This document shows, piece after piece, positions 1 through 7,646 of a DNA stretch of 64,000 nt. The DNA is from a virus. Numbering within the stretch: the first letter of the stretch is position 1; every line of letters starts with the position of its first letter. A model generated the notes under the pieces. It did not search any database and was not told the DNA's origin. It saw nothing but the letters and a program-made list of their open reading frames with translations. The position numbers were made by a program, and so were the translations under genes. Location of the stretch: IMG/VR virus record IMGVR_UViG_3300034073_003178, positions 1 through 64,000 of that record; one strand, given 5' to 3'.

Positions 1-318
1 ATCGTCAATTCTAACGAAATCGTTTTCAAATAGGTGAATACCTTTAGGCAGGTTCTCTTTAAGAACATCCCAAGTTCCTTCGTAATTATATCCGTATGCT
101 TCGTGATTTCCCGTAACATACAATACTTGGTCAAAGTTGTCGGCACACTTCGTTAGAAAGTCTTGATAGACCTTGCGGAGGGCACCATCTTTCTTGAAAT
201 GACGAGCACAGAGAATGTCCCCACCCAGAATGAGAACATCACCTTCTCCCAAGTCAGGAACTCCGTGCCCCTGTTCGCAACACTCAAGGTGTAGGTCTGA
301 TACTACTTTGACTTTCAT
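1..318 (-). CDS. Calcineurin-like metallophosphoesterase (5' part, cut by window edge)
   Basis: Partial gene: 106 codons are present and the frame is open at base 1, so the C-terminus lies outside. The N-terminus MKVKVVSDLHLE is the first metal-binding motif of calcineurin-like phosphoesterases (D-x-H). It is followed by GGDIL (GD motif, about residue 32) and GNHEAYG (GNH motif, about residue 75). These are the expected motifs in the expected order for a two-metal phosphodiesterase or phosphatase; the substrate cannot be told. The ATG at 316-318 has a weak AAGAG ribosome-binding sequence just upstream and overlaps the end of the preceding small gene by 35 bases. It belongs to the run of short non-structural genes. 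Confidence 0.85.
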   Translation of the reverse strand, partial: MKVKVVSDLHLECCEQGHGVPDLGEGDVLILGGDILCARHFKKDGALRKVYQDFLTKCADNFDQVLYVTGNHEAYGYNYEGTWDVLKENLPKGIHLFENDFVRIDD

Positions 319-454
319 TAATCTCTTTGATTTTTACAATCTTATTATACAGCAGCTTGGCGAAGATTTGGTGAGGTGGTGTGCCACTTTCTAGACTGGA
401 ATTCGTAGCAATATCCCACATTATATTCAGTTTTTCATCGTTTAAAACATTCAT
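284..454 (-). CDS. Small hypothetical protein (56 aa)
   Basis: Unrecognised 56-residue protein starting MNVLNDEKLNIMWDIATN. The start at 454 is preferred to an upstream ATG at 472 because it forms an ATGA overlap with the stop of the RlpA-like gene, indicating translational coupling. The middle (PPHQIFAKLLYNKIVKIKEI) looks like an amphipathic helix. No signal peptide or metal motif is seen. Its 3' end overlaps the phosphoesterase start by 35 bases, so both ends are embedded in an operon. Confidence 0.55.
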   Translation of the reverse strand: MNVLNDEKLNIMWDIATNSSLESGTPPHQIFAKLLYNKIVKIKEINESQSSIRPTP

Positions 455-765
455 CCGACCACTCGGTAGCAAACAGTAGTGCTTCCTCTACGAGTAGAAG
501 CAATATGTGCAAAGGCAGCATAAGAAAGATCAATGCTTGCGTGAGAATAAGGGCCCCTATCATTTACCCGAACAATTACCTGCTTTCCGTTTTCCTGATT
601 GGTCACACGAAGTTTGGTTCCCATTGGAAGAGTAGGATGAGCAGCAGTCCAGCGATAAGCATCAAATTGCTCACCATTTGCAGTGATTTGTCCATGAAGA
701 CCGTCACCAACTCCGTAGAAAGTAGCGACACCACAAGCAAGACCAGCAACAATCGTTTCAACCAT
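451..765 (-). CDS. RlpA-like double-psi beta-barrel protein (putative murein lytic transglycosylase)
   Basis: A 104-residue protein that is almost entirely an RlpA-type double-psi beta-barrel: VATFYG near the N-terminus, TANGEQFD, TAAHPTLPMGT, then VRVNDRGP and IDLSYAAF. The Glu, His and Asp in the TANGE, TAAH and NDRGP motifs match the conserved active-site residues of RlpA transglycosylases, which cleave glycan strands of peptidoglycan. There is no SPOR domain and no clear lipobox or charged signal sequence, so export would need another route such as a holin. A good AGGAGTGA ribosome-binding site lies at the end of the upstream gene. A role in lysis or cell-wall entry is inferred. Confidence 0.8.
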   Translation of the reverse strand: MVETIVAGLACGVATFYGVGDGLHGQITANGEQFDAYRWTAAHPTLPMGTKLRVTNQENGKQVIVRVNDRGPYSHASIDLSYAAFAHIASTRRGSTTVCYRVVG

Positions 766-771
766 TTTGAA

Positions 772-972
772 TCACTCCTGATATTCTTTCATTACATTTA
801 GACAAACTTTAAATTGTTCCCATTCCTTATCTGAGAAATTATCGCTCGCATAAGGAATGCCAACCATATCGGCACAGACCCTATTAATGTTAATTCGGTA
901 GATTTCTTGTGCTGATACTGGAGTTACACCCAGAGTAATGAGTGACAGTAAAATAAGATTTTTAAATTTCAT
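772..972 (-). CDS. Small secreted or periplasmic hypothetical protein (66 aa)
   Basis: The N-terminus has a textbook signal peptide: MKFKN, a hydrophobic stretch LILLSLITLGV, then PVSAQE with a probable signal peptidase I site after VSA. The mature part is about 45 residues with two cysteines (VCADM, KVCLN) that could form a disulfide after export. It has no recognised domain. It lies 6 bases upstream of the RlpA-like gene, and its last codons supply that gene's ribosome-binding site, so the two may act together in the periplasm. This pairing is inference from position. Confidence 0.6.
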   Translation of the reverse strand: MKFKNLILLSLITLGVTPVSAQEIYRININRVCADMVGIPYASDNFSDKEWEQFKVCLNVMKEYQE

Positions 973-974
973 AA

Positions 975-1190
975 TTAGTTTTCAACTTTCCAATGTTCGT
1001 TGCCATTTTTCTGAACCCAAAAAGAATACTCTTTGTTCAATGAAACAAGAAAGATCATGTTTCCTGTTTCTTTAATGACTTCGCAAGCATGAAACCGATT
1101 CATAAAATGAATGAATCTATCATTTGCGATTTTACTCAAGGGAGTAACATTTACGAATTTCTTTTTGGGTTTGATCATGTTTCGTTTCAT
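975..1190 (-). CDS. Small basic hypothetical protein (71 aa)
   Basis: Unrecognised 71-residue protein with a basic N-terminus (MKRNMIKPKKKF) and a C-terminal half (NMIFLVSLNKEYSFWVQKNG) that reads like a short beta-sheet. An alternative start is the ATG at 1178 (MIKPKKKF). It ends 2 bases before the ATG of the secreted-protein gene. A TATAAT box lies directly upstream, unusually close to the first ATG, which would favour the second start. Confidence 0.5.
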   Translation of the reverse strand: MKRNMIKPKKKFVNVTPLSKIANDRFIHFMNRFHACEVIKETGNMIFLVSLNKEYSFWVQKNGNEHWKVEN

Positions 1191-1198
1191 ACCTTTGT

Positions 1199-1227
1199 AT
1201 TATAGCAGGTCAAAGAAAATTATCCAA
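1199..1227 (-). promoter_or_regulatory. Possible sigma70-like promoter for the small-gene run
   Basis: On the minus strand TTGGAT (1222-1227), a 17-base spacer, then TATAAT (1199-1204). The -10 is perfect but only three of six -35 bases match. It lies just downstream of the preceding gene's stop and would drive the genes from 1190 leftward. The predicted start falls almost on the first ATG, which is a weakness. Confidence 0.3.
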
Positions 1228-1402
1228 GGAACTTTGTGACACCTTGCTGACTGTCCTCACGATGCTTTTTGATAAAAGTGTTTGCTTGGCGAACGGTGCT
1301 CACATCCTCTAGTTGCTTTCCATCAAAAATAATCACAAGTCTTTTTCCCCATGGAACAACCGCATATCCATCGGGAGTTTCAAATCCTTCAGTTTTGCTC
1401 AC
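1220..1402 (-). CDS. Small hypothetical protein (60 aa)
   Basis: Unrecognised 60-residue protein (MSKTEGFETPDGYAVVPWG at the N-terminus, VRQANTFIKKHRED towards the C-terminus). It looks like a compact beta-beta-alpha unit. It overlaps the 3' end of the 195-aa gene by 14 bases, implying co-transcription and probable translational coupling. No function can be proposed. Confidence 0.5.
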   Translation of the reverse strand: MSKTEGFETPDGYAVVPWGKRLVIIFDGKQLEDVSTVRQANTFIKKHREDSQQGVTKFLG

Positions 1403-1976
1403 AATAGTACTCCAAATCTTCTTTGTATCGCTTGAGAATCATTACACAGACTTCATTGAAGTATTCCATGTTTTCTTGCAGTTGTTCCTCAGAACTATCA
1501 AAATTATTGGTGAGTAGTTCAATGGTTCTTTGAGAAGGAATATCTGCAAAGAGTAGAGTCAGTCCAGCGACAATATAGGATGCAGTATGATGCCCAGGAG
1601 AAATATCTGGCATCGTAATAATCTCTTCAAATGGTTTCGGTTCAATCTCCTCATATCCAGGAAGATTATCGCCATACCAAGAGATTGCACCAAGTCCACA
1701 CATGTAAACGCAATCTTTGATCAGATAGTCCTGTGCCTCCATGGACATTCGGGCAACATCCTCCTTCTTGGGAAGTTCACCCTTTCGGAGTGCTTCAACA
1801 ACTTCATCTGGTGTCTCGTCAAATTCACAATCCTCATGGAGAATATTCGCTAGGTCGTGCCTCTTCAAAAGGCACTCCAGATACTCCATCGTAAATTCAG
1901 TGGTCTCTTCAGTTTCTTGTTTAATTTCGGCAATCCGAGACTGAAGTGCCTTAATGTCAAATTTGTCTTCCATCAT
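1389..1976 (-). CDS. Hypothetical protein (195 aa, acidic)
   Basis: An unrecognised acidic protein, mostly helical by composition, with a Glu-rich N-terminal third (IAEIKQETEETTEFTMEYLE) and a central Gly/Trp segment (MCGLGAISWYGDNLPGYEE). There are no membrane segments or catalytic motifs I can name. The ATG at 1976 overlaps the stop of the preceding gene as ATGA; a second ATG follows immediately at 1973. It is part of the run of unknown genes downstream of the UvsW helicase, typical of early or middle regions of T4-like phages. Confidence 0.6.
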   Translation of the reverse strand: MMEDKFDIKALQSRIAEIKQETEETTEFTMEYLECLLKRHDLANILHEDCEFDETPDEVVEALRKGELPKKEDVARMSMEAQDYLIKDCVYMCGLGAISWYGDNLPGYEEIEPKPFEEIITMPDISPGHHTASYIVAGLTLLFADIPSQRTIELLTNNFDSSEEQLQENMEYFNEVCVMILKRYKEDLEYYCEQN

Positions 1977-2542
1977 TCAGTAAGAAATTGTTTTTCGTAG
2001 TCTAAGAGTTCTTTTGGGGTTTGAAGGTAGTTGCTCACGGGGTCTGCTGGTTTCTGATGCCAGTTTCTTCCATAGTTTCGTTTTACCAACTGAATATCTA
2101 GGTGTTGGTATTTTTTATCAGTTGGTACATATATCTTGAAGTTTCCCTTTTGATTTGAAGTCAAAAGAGAAAGTGCCCGATTTTCTTCTGGAGTAATGTC
2201 AATGGTACTACAGGAAATATAAAAGAGTTTTTTGAACTTTTCATAGTCCTCCAGATAAATGTCAGCATGATCCATGATCATTCTACCAATAAACTGAGGA
2301 GAATAGCAATGATCTCTACATAAGATCCAATTACTATCCTTTTGTTTTTCTTGAAGGGCTTTGATTGTAATGTACCCTGTAGGAATGGAGAGTGAATGAA
2401 CTAGATCATAATAAGGTCTGGTGACACCACGAAGAACATCCTTGTCATTTGGTCTTGATCTCCATAAATCCAGATTTGCCTTCATGGAATTGAAGGCAAT
2501 CAGGCAATAAGTATCAATGCGATATTGAGTTGTAAGTTTCAT
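1973..2542 (-). CDS. Hypothetical protein (189 aa)
   Basis: Unrecognised protein beginning MKLTTQYRIDTYCLIAFNSM. It has no signal peptide, and its Cys and His residues (ILCRDHCYSPQF) are spaced too irregularly to call a zinc site. It starts 3 bases after the helicase stop and ends in an ATGA overlap with the next gene, so the three are probably on one message. Charged, moderately hydrophobic composition suggests a soluble globular protein. Confidence 0.6.
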   Translation of the reverse strand: MKLTTQYRIDTYCLIAFNSMKANLDLWRSRPNDKDVLRGVTRPYYDLVHSLSIPTGYITIKALQEKQKDSNWILCRDHCYSPQFIGRMIMDHADIYLEDYEKFKKLFYISCSTIDITPEENRALSLLTSNQKGNFKIYVPTDKKYQHLDIQLVKRNYGRNWHQKPADPVSNYLQTPKELLDYEKQFLTE

Positions 2543-2545
2543 AGA

Positions 2546-3781
2546 TTACTTTTTAATAACATCGGCAACAAAGTTACCCTTGACAAACACCTCGTCAATG
2601 ACATTCTGAACACGACGAGCAGTTGCAATGCCAACCTTGTTATTGTACACGGGAATGACCACTTTGCCAAATTGCTTTTGGTAATTGGCAAAGTCTCCAG
2701 GTTGAAGTTCGCCAGACTTCATGCGAGCAGTGTCCTCAGGATGAACCCGAATGCACCGACCAATGCTCTGAACAGTGGAAATGAAGTTCTGTTGGCGAAG
2801 GAAGATGCAGGACTGAATGCCAGGAACACTGATACCCTCGGTCAGAATGCCAATATGCAGAACGACAAACTTACGATCTGCATCAGCACCATAATTCGCA
2901 AGAGTATCCAGAAACTCACTACGAGAAACCCTACGCTGATTGATGAAAGCACCATACTTAGAAGTAATGTGCAGTACATCATAACCATTCTCGTTCATTT
3001 CTTCCATGAAGGAAGTTTGAGACAGCATGTTCATCATGACTTTGGTGTTGGGAGCAACCACCAAAACCTTGTCCATGTCATCTTCATTGAAAATAGTATC
3101 ACACAGAGTAAAGAAGTCACGCTCATGAGCATTCTCCTTGTCACGGGAAGAACCAACTTCCATCACAGAAGTCACAGGAGGAAGAATACTACCATTCTTC
3201 AGCAGTTCAGGTGCCTTGACATTGTGAATCTTAGAACCAAACACTTCCGAGTTGTTGTTACCGGGTTTGGAGATCACATTACTAAACTTAGGAGTAGCAG
3301 TCAAAGAATAGAAGTTCTTTGCAGTCTTGCTGATCTGCTCCACAGCATCAAAGAACTTTTTATTGACAGCATTGTGACACTCATCAAGATACACAGTATC
3401 TAGATCAAGTTCTGCCTTGACAATTTTATCCAGAGAATGATAGGTGCTGAAGATCAGTTTGTTACCCTGATGCTTCTCACACCAGTAAGAAAGTTCAAGA
3501 AAATCAGTGGTACGGAAATGATCCGTGTCACCACTATGCACATGGGCAATGGAAACATCACTGATGAACTTCTCAAACTCTTCGCTCAGTTGTTGAGCAA
3601 GAAGAATCTTAGGAGCAACCACAAGAATGGTCTTACTACTTTCACCTTCGGTGAAACGATGCTTCGCATCGGAAATCATCATGATGCTCTTGCCTGCACT
3701 CGTAGGAGCAACAGTCAGCATCCTGGAGTGCTGACGCATCAGGGAGAAAACTTCTTCTTGGTGGGGACGGAGTTGAATCAT
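2546..3781 (-). CDS. uvsW: UvsW-like superfamily 2 DNA/RNA helicase
   Basis: A 411-residue SF2 helicase. Visible motifs are LRPHQEEVF at the N-terminus, Walker A APTSAGKS (about residue 27), motif Ia VVAPKILLAQQ, DEAD-type box DECHN (about residue 133), motif III SLTATP, motif V ILTEGISVPG and motif VI QSIGRCIRVH. UvsW of T4 (503 aa) unwinds R-loops and branched DNA, drives the switch from origin- to recombination-dependent replication, and supports repair. This one is shorter and starts directly at the helicase core, lacking the T4 N-terminal domain. A GAGG ribosome-binding site lies 3 bases before the ATG. Upstream is a long leader with a strong hairpin and a consensus promoter. Confidence 0.88.
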   Translation of the reverse strand: MIQLRPHQEEVFSLMRQHSRMLTVAPTSAGKSIMMISDAKHRFTEGESSKTILVVAPKILLAQQLSEEFEKFISDVSIAHVHSGDTDHFRTTDFLELSYWCEKHQGNKLIFSTYHSLDKIVKAELDLDTVYLDECHNAVNKKFFDAVEQISKTAKNFYSLTATPKFSNVISKPGNNNSEVFGSKIHNVKAPELLKNGSILPPVTSVMEVGSSRDKENAHERDFFTLCDTIFNEDDMDKVLVVAPNTKVMMNMLSQTSFMEEMNENGYDVLHITSKYGAFINQRRVSRSEFLDTLANYGADADRKFVVLHIGILTEGISVPGIQSCIFLRQQNFISTVQSIGRCIRVHPEDTARMKSGELQPGDFANYQKQFGKVVIPVYNNKVGIATARRVQNVIDEVFVKGNFVADVIKK

Positions 3782-3820
3782 TGACCTCGTTGTGTATGGA
3801 AATATTATAGTGCATGAAAA

Positions 3821-3876
3821 GACCTCATGGAGATCTCAGTGGACAGTTCTGAAAGTGTCCTGATCTCTATGAGGCC
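3821..3876 (-). terminator. Long hairpin with U-run in the uvsW leader (terminator or attenuator)
   Basis: An imperfect inverted repeat pairs 3821-3836 with 3862-3876 (about 15 base pairs, two mismatches). A second 5-bp stem sits inside its loop (GGACA/TGTCC at 3841-3860). On the minus strand the stem ends in GAGGTC followed by TTTT, as in an intrinsic terminator. It lies after the SprT-like gene and before uvsW, but also about 20-80 bases downstream of the predicted start of a consensus promoter. It could end the upstream operon, attenuate uvsW, or define a short RNA. Confidence 0.6.
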
Positions 3877-3905
3877 TCAATCCCATCTTCAAAGGGGACA
3901 AACCT

Positions 3906-3935
3906 ATTATAGTCAGATTCTTATGGGTGTGTCAA
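3906..3935 (-). promoter_or_regulatory. Consensus sigma70-type promoter upstream of uvsW
   Basis: On the minus strand TTGACA (3930-3935), an 18-base spacer, and TATAAT (3906-3911): twelve of twelve consensus positions. The -35 overlaps the last codons and stop of the SprT-like gene. The predicted start near 3899 gives a leader of about 118 bases containing the 3821-3876 hairpin before the uvsW ATG. A second isolated TATAAT (3804-3809), without a good -35, lies nearer the gene. Confidence 0.75.
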
Positions 3936-4352
3936 GTTCTTATCTTTTAGATACTCCTGGTAAAGAATCTTTTCATTCCAATAAGCAAAGATCTCATGAG
4001 GTTGTTGCCAATACTCAAGATCTTCAATACATTCTCCTTTAAAGTATCTTTTAGAAGATTTGATTCTAAGTTCACCAGTAACAAATTGCAGAACATGATA
4101 CAGTTCATGAATCAAAGTTCTTACATAGGTTTTCTTATCCATATGAGTATGGAGTTCAATTAGAAAACATCGGGGATTATAGGTTTCTCCAATTATGTCA
4201 CACCAACCAAGAGCTTTTTCTCGTTTGAGACCACGATGAACAATCTCAAGGTCAAGTTTATACCGAGCAAGATGCTTAGATACAAACCAACAAACTACAT
4301 CTTCACATAGTTTCTTGGAATATCCATATCCAGTGGTTTCTAGAAGAATCAT
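3921..4352 (-). CDS. SprT-like zinc metalloprotease domain protein
   Basis: A 143-residue protein with a TLIHELYHVLQF helix holding the HExxH zinc motif of SprT/Spartan-like and related gluzincin-type metalloproteases. Further glutamates downstream (HEIFAYWNEKILYQEY) could provide the third ligand. SprT-like proteins in phages are often linked to DNA-protein crosslink repair or regulated proteolysis; the substrate here is unknown. Its ATG overlaps the stop of a 34-aa upstream peptide as ATGA, so it is translationally coupled to it. Its last codons contain the -35 box of the next promoter. Confidence 0.7.
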   Translation of the reverse strand: MILLETTGYGYSKKLCEDVVCWFVSKHLARYKLDLEIVHRGLKREKALGWCDIIGETYNPRCFLIELHTHMDKKTYVRTLIHELYHVLQFVTGELRIKSSKRYFKGECIEDLEYWQQPHEIFAYWNEKILYQEYLKDKNLTHP

Positions 4353-4453
4353 TGAAAGTAATTCAAAACGACATTGAAAAGACGAACACCCCAGTTCATA
4401 AGAACCATGAAAGATGCCATGAAAACCAGTTTATCAAGCGTTGAATAGGACAT
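4349..4453 (-). CDS. Tiny hydrophobic peptide (34 aa), coupled to the SprT-like gene
   Basis: A short reading frame: MSYSTLDKLVFMASFMV and on to VLNYFQ, then TGA. It is rich in Met, Phe, Val and Leu and could form one membrane helix (about residues 9-30) with a single Arg near the middle. The stop overlaps the SprT-like ATG as ATGA, the coupling seen throughout this region, and AAGAG lies upstream of its ATG. It may be a small membrane peptide or only a coupling leader. Confidence 0.45.
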   Translation of the reverse strand: MSYSTLDKLVFMASFMVLMNWGVRLFNVVLNYFQ

Positions 4454-4484
4454 GAATGCTCTTAGGGTACTCAGATACTATAAA

Positions 4485-4508
4485 ACCCTACAAGGGGTCT
4501 TGTAGGGT
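4485..4508 (-). terminator. Intrinsic terminator of the glycan cluster
   Basis: A perfect 10-bp stem (ACCCTACAAG paired with CTTGTAGGGT) with a GGGT tetraloop. On the minus strand it is followed by TTTT. It lies 28 bases after the stop of the 1031-aa glycosyltransferase gene, so it closes that operon. Confidence 0.8.
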
Positions 4509-4511
4509 CTT

Positions 4512-4534
4512 GTGGACGGTTCTCAGAGTGTCCT
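4512..4534 (-). repeat. 23-base element repeated at 3839-3861
   Basis: This 23-base stretch between the glycosyltransferase stop and its terminator is repeated at 3839-3861, inside the uvsW leader hairpin, with only three differences. Both copies keep GGAC near one end and GTCC at the other, so each can form a short stem. Both are next to intrinsic terminators. Function unknown; an RNA processing or protein-binding site is possible. Confidence 0.5.
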
Positions 4535-4535
4535 A

Positions 4536-7500
4536 TCAGTATCCATCTTCTGCCCAACACTCTCCATATCCATTCTTCTGATCATCATATGGATAGTTTA
4601 ACCAACCTTTTCTTGTCCACTCAAGATCAATTCCATATCTTGGGAAAGATTTAAATGCTCTTTTTATAACATTTTGACTGATCTGATGTGAGTGATTCCA
4701 TTCTGGACAATTATCATAGAGATATTTTTCTGGATCAAGAATCATGAGATTAATTCTCTCATCAAATTTACTACAATATCTTGAACCAATGTAAGTTTCA
4801 GTCCTTGCGAAGAATGGGTAATACTTATGAAGATTTTCTTTTGTAACCTTAATCTTATCAATAAGACCACCAAACTCAAGAGGAATATCAAACAATTCTT
4901 TCAGATCGCAAGTTCTTCCCCAGAAGATGTGATCTCTTGGATGGAACAGTAGATTTGGATAAATTCCTGCTACGAAAATTTGATCCTCATATTCTCTACG
5001 ATTCATCATGTAATCATACATCTTACACATGCTTTCAATAGAATATTTTTGATCAGTTCTCATTTTTGCAGAGTATTCTGTCTTTACGAAATTTAATCCG
5101 CTAAGAGAACCTACAATTTGTAGATTTCTATTATCAGTTCCTGGAGATGAAGGATATTCATTTCTTATGTATTTTACTCTAGTTGAATGATAAGAATTTG
5201 TCCTATCCATATTCCAACAAGAAACAATTACATTATTCACAAAAGGAATTTTCAAGTATTGATCAATAATTTCATTTGTATATTCATCATATCTTCCTTG
5301 AAGAACAATGTCCATCTTTCCAATTTCAGGAACAATTGTAAATGGTATATTATATTCTTCTTGAATTTTTTCTATAGAATCTAAACAATTTATTTCTTGA
5401 AGTTCTGAAGGTTGATTTTTATTTGAATCTAAAAGATCGGGAAAATATTTTTGAAGATTATCAAGAACTGAATTTTTATATTCTTCTGGCATTTGATAAT
5501 TTTCATATAAATCCTTAAGAAGTTTTCCAGACTCTTCATTTTTTCCCCACCACCATCCAGAAACTGCTTTTTCAAATAATAATCCAAAAGTTCCTGGGTA
5601 TCCTACATTAGTTCTTAATGGAGGAGAATTTAGATCTGCAAAATTTAATGCATTATCAGCATAAATGTAGCAGTCTTGCCAAGACTGTCTTTTTTCCGAA
5701 AAATTTGAAAGTAAAAAATATGCTTCTGGGCGAGTGGGAAGCAGACACAGCGCCTGCTGAAGTAGTCCTTTAGAAGATACATCTCTTGTTCCTTGCCTTT
5801 CATAGCAAATTGATCCGTGAATCAGTGCTTCATAGGCAAGAAGATCATCTGCTCTTTCTGCACATCTCAGAAAATAAGAAAGTGCTGGTGCTGTATGCCC
5901 TTCTCTTTCATACCAAAGACCAAGAGCAAAATTATACTCTGGATTTTCAGTATCTGCTGAGTATTGTGTAAGAAGATTTTCTAGTTCATTCTTTACTGTC
6001 ATTTCTTGCAATCCAAATAATTGATTTAATGAGGTATGTTGTGTTTTCCACCAATTAGATACGAAATCATAACTTTCCTTATGATATTCTTTATGACCAC
6101 CTTCAATTTGATTGAAGGTAGTTGATAAATGATTGTTTTCTACAAACAATTCTACTACATAAACTTTTCCAAGACCATAAAATAAAACATTTTCTGGCAT
6201 CGGGTAGAAATTTGTGCCAGGAATAGTCAAATCATATTCATCATCAAAAACATGCCTTTCTAAAACTTTTCTGGCATAATCCCGAGTCATTATATATGCA
6301 GTGACAGACCAATCATACATGGATCTTTCACGAAAATGAACTGATTCAAATGATGGACGAACAGTTGTTAACTGAACACATTCAGTATCATCTGGTAGTT
6401 TTTCAATAAATTGATTCCAAGTGAAATTCCAGTTTTCTACAGTCTCTAAACTTAGATCATCTTCACAAAAGAAAGCATAATCATCATCTTTCTTTTCATA
6501 CCATTTTTGAATTGCTTTTAGATGAGAAATTGTACATCCAATTGTTCCTCCGTCTAAAATATGTAACATTTCTCCTTTAACTTTATCATTACATTCAGCA
6601 AATCTTTTTGAAAGTATTGGAGTGATGTCATCTATTCCATACCTAGAGAATTGTTCATGTAATGATTTTTGCCTTTCCACACTTTCTTCTAAACTTACAT
6701 AATAAGAATATGGAAAATTTTCAAGATTATTTTTTATAGTATCTTCAATCATTGTACCTATAAAGTTTCTTTTCTTATCGCTTTTAATTATACTCCATTT
6801 AGTGCTATTATTTACATAATAATCTTTTACTTCACCAACCAATTCTTTATTAGCATTTGTATGAGATATTGCCATCACATAATCAGTTTGCCATTCAAGT
6901 TCAATGTTTTCATCAAACATTCCTGTTAGATTATTTTTAATAAGAACTCTATTTTCTTCGCTGTATCCTTCAAAGTTTTCTACTCTTTTTTGATCTTGGT
7001 GTGGTATATGAATTAAGAAATAGTCACAACTTATTTTTTTATGAGTTAGACCAAAAAGTTCCAATCTTTGATATAATTCATCATCTTCATATGAATAATG
7101 TTTTTTTAAATTTTCATTGTATCCACCAACCTTTATGAAATTTTCTTTTGTAATATACAAAAGACCAGTTAGATATTTGAAATATGGACTGTAAGAATTA
7201 CAATATTCTCTAATCTCATCAATATGCATTGTTGTAAAATCTAAAACATATGCATCTTGCTCTTCTGAATAGACTTCTGGACTTTGATAACTATTTTTTC
7301 CAGAAACAAAAGAATTATCATCTATAGTATACTTTTTAAAAAAATTATAATATGGATTGAGAATATAATCTGAATCAACTTTTAAGATATACTTATTTTT
7401 TGCAATACTTACTGCAAGATTTAAAGGTTGAGGTTGATTGAAATATTGTTGATTTTCTACTGTAATTACATTAATTCTTTCATCTAATTCTGTTAAATGA

Positions 7501-7631
7501 GAAATAGATTCATCAGATGACCAATCAACAATAATAATTTCAGATATTTCTTTAAAGGATAACCAAGAACTTAAGGATACGCGAAGTGCTTCATAGCGAT
7601 TTTTGCAAGCACAAATTAAAGATACACTCAT
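4536..7631 (-). CDS. Large multidomain glycosyltransferase (GT2 + GT25 + TPR-like + WavE-like)
   Basis: A 1031-residue protein that reads as four parts. Residues 1-230 are a GT2 family fold (SLICACKNR, IIIVDWSSD, and the metal motif DSD at 86-88). Residues about 305-505 resemble GT25 (YYVSLEESVERQ, GGTIGCTISHLKA, and FFCEDDLS near 392), the family of LPS galactosyltransferases and collagen galactosyltransferases. Residues about 545-690 look like TPR helices (YNFALGLWYEREG). Residues about 770-1000 resemble WavE-type LPS glycosyltransferases (MDIVLQGRYDEYTNE, KMRTDQKYS). It probably builds a linear glycan by successive transfers. It is the last gene of the cluster and is followed by a clear terminator. 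Acceptor unknown: host polysaccharide or the phage's own fibres. Confidence 0.75.
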   Translation of the reverse strand: MSVSLICACKNRYEALRVSLSSWLSFKEISEIIIVDWSSDESISHLTELDERINVITVENQQYFNQPQPLNLAVSIAKNKYILKVDSDYILNPYYNFFKKYTIDDNSFVSGKNSYQSPEVYSEEQDAYVLDFTTMHIDEIREYCNSYSPYFKYLTGLLYITKENFIKVGGYNENLKKHYSYEDDELYQRLELFGLTHKKISCDYFLIHIPHQDQKRVENFEGYSEENRVLIKNNLTGMFDENIELEWQTDYVMAISHTNANKELVGEVKDYYVNNSTKWSIIKSDKKRNFIGTMIEDTIKNNLENFPYSYYVSLEESVERQKSLHEQFSRYGIDDITPILSKRFAECNDKVKGEMLHILDGGTIGCTISHLKAIQKWYEKKDDDYAFFCEDDLSLETVENWNFTWNQFIEKLPDDTECVQLTTVRPSFESVHFRERSMYDWSVTAYIMTRDYARKVLERHVFDDEYDLTIPGTNFYPMPENVLFYGLGKVYVVELFVENNHLSTTFNQIEGGHKEYHKESYDFVSNWWKTQHTSLNQLFGLQEMTVKNELENLLTQYSADTENPEYNFALGLWYEREGHTAPALSYFLRCAERADDLLAYEALIHGSICYERQGTRDVSSKGLLQQALCLLPTRPEAYFLLSNFSEKRQSWQDCYIYADNALNFADLNSPPLRTNVGYPGTFGLLFEKAVSGWWWGKNEESGKLLKDLYENYQMPEEYKNSVLDNLQKYFPDLLDSNKNQPSELQEINCLDSIEKIQEEYNIPFTIVPEIGKMDIVLQGRYDEYTNEIIDQYLKIPFVNNVIVSCWNMDRTNSYHSTRVKYIRNEYPSSPGTDNRNLQIVGSLSGLNFVKTEYSAKMRTDQKYSIESMCKMYDYMMNRREYEDQIFVAGIYPNLLFHPRDHIFWGRTCDLKELFDIPLEFGGLIDKIKVTKENLHKYYPFFARTETYIGSRYCSKFDERINLMILDPEKYLYDNCPEWNHSHQISQNVIKRAFKSFPRYGIDLEWTRKGWLNYPYDDQKNGYGECWAEDGY

Positions 7632-7646
7632 AATGAATAATCTATT

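Noticed and set aside
3804-3809. Stand-alone TATAAT as a second uvsW promoter
   Set aside because: No acceptable -35 at 16-18 bases spacing; mentioned only in the leader discussion.
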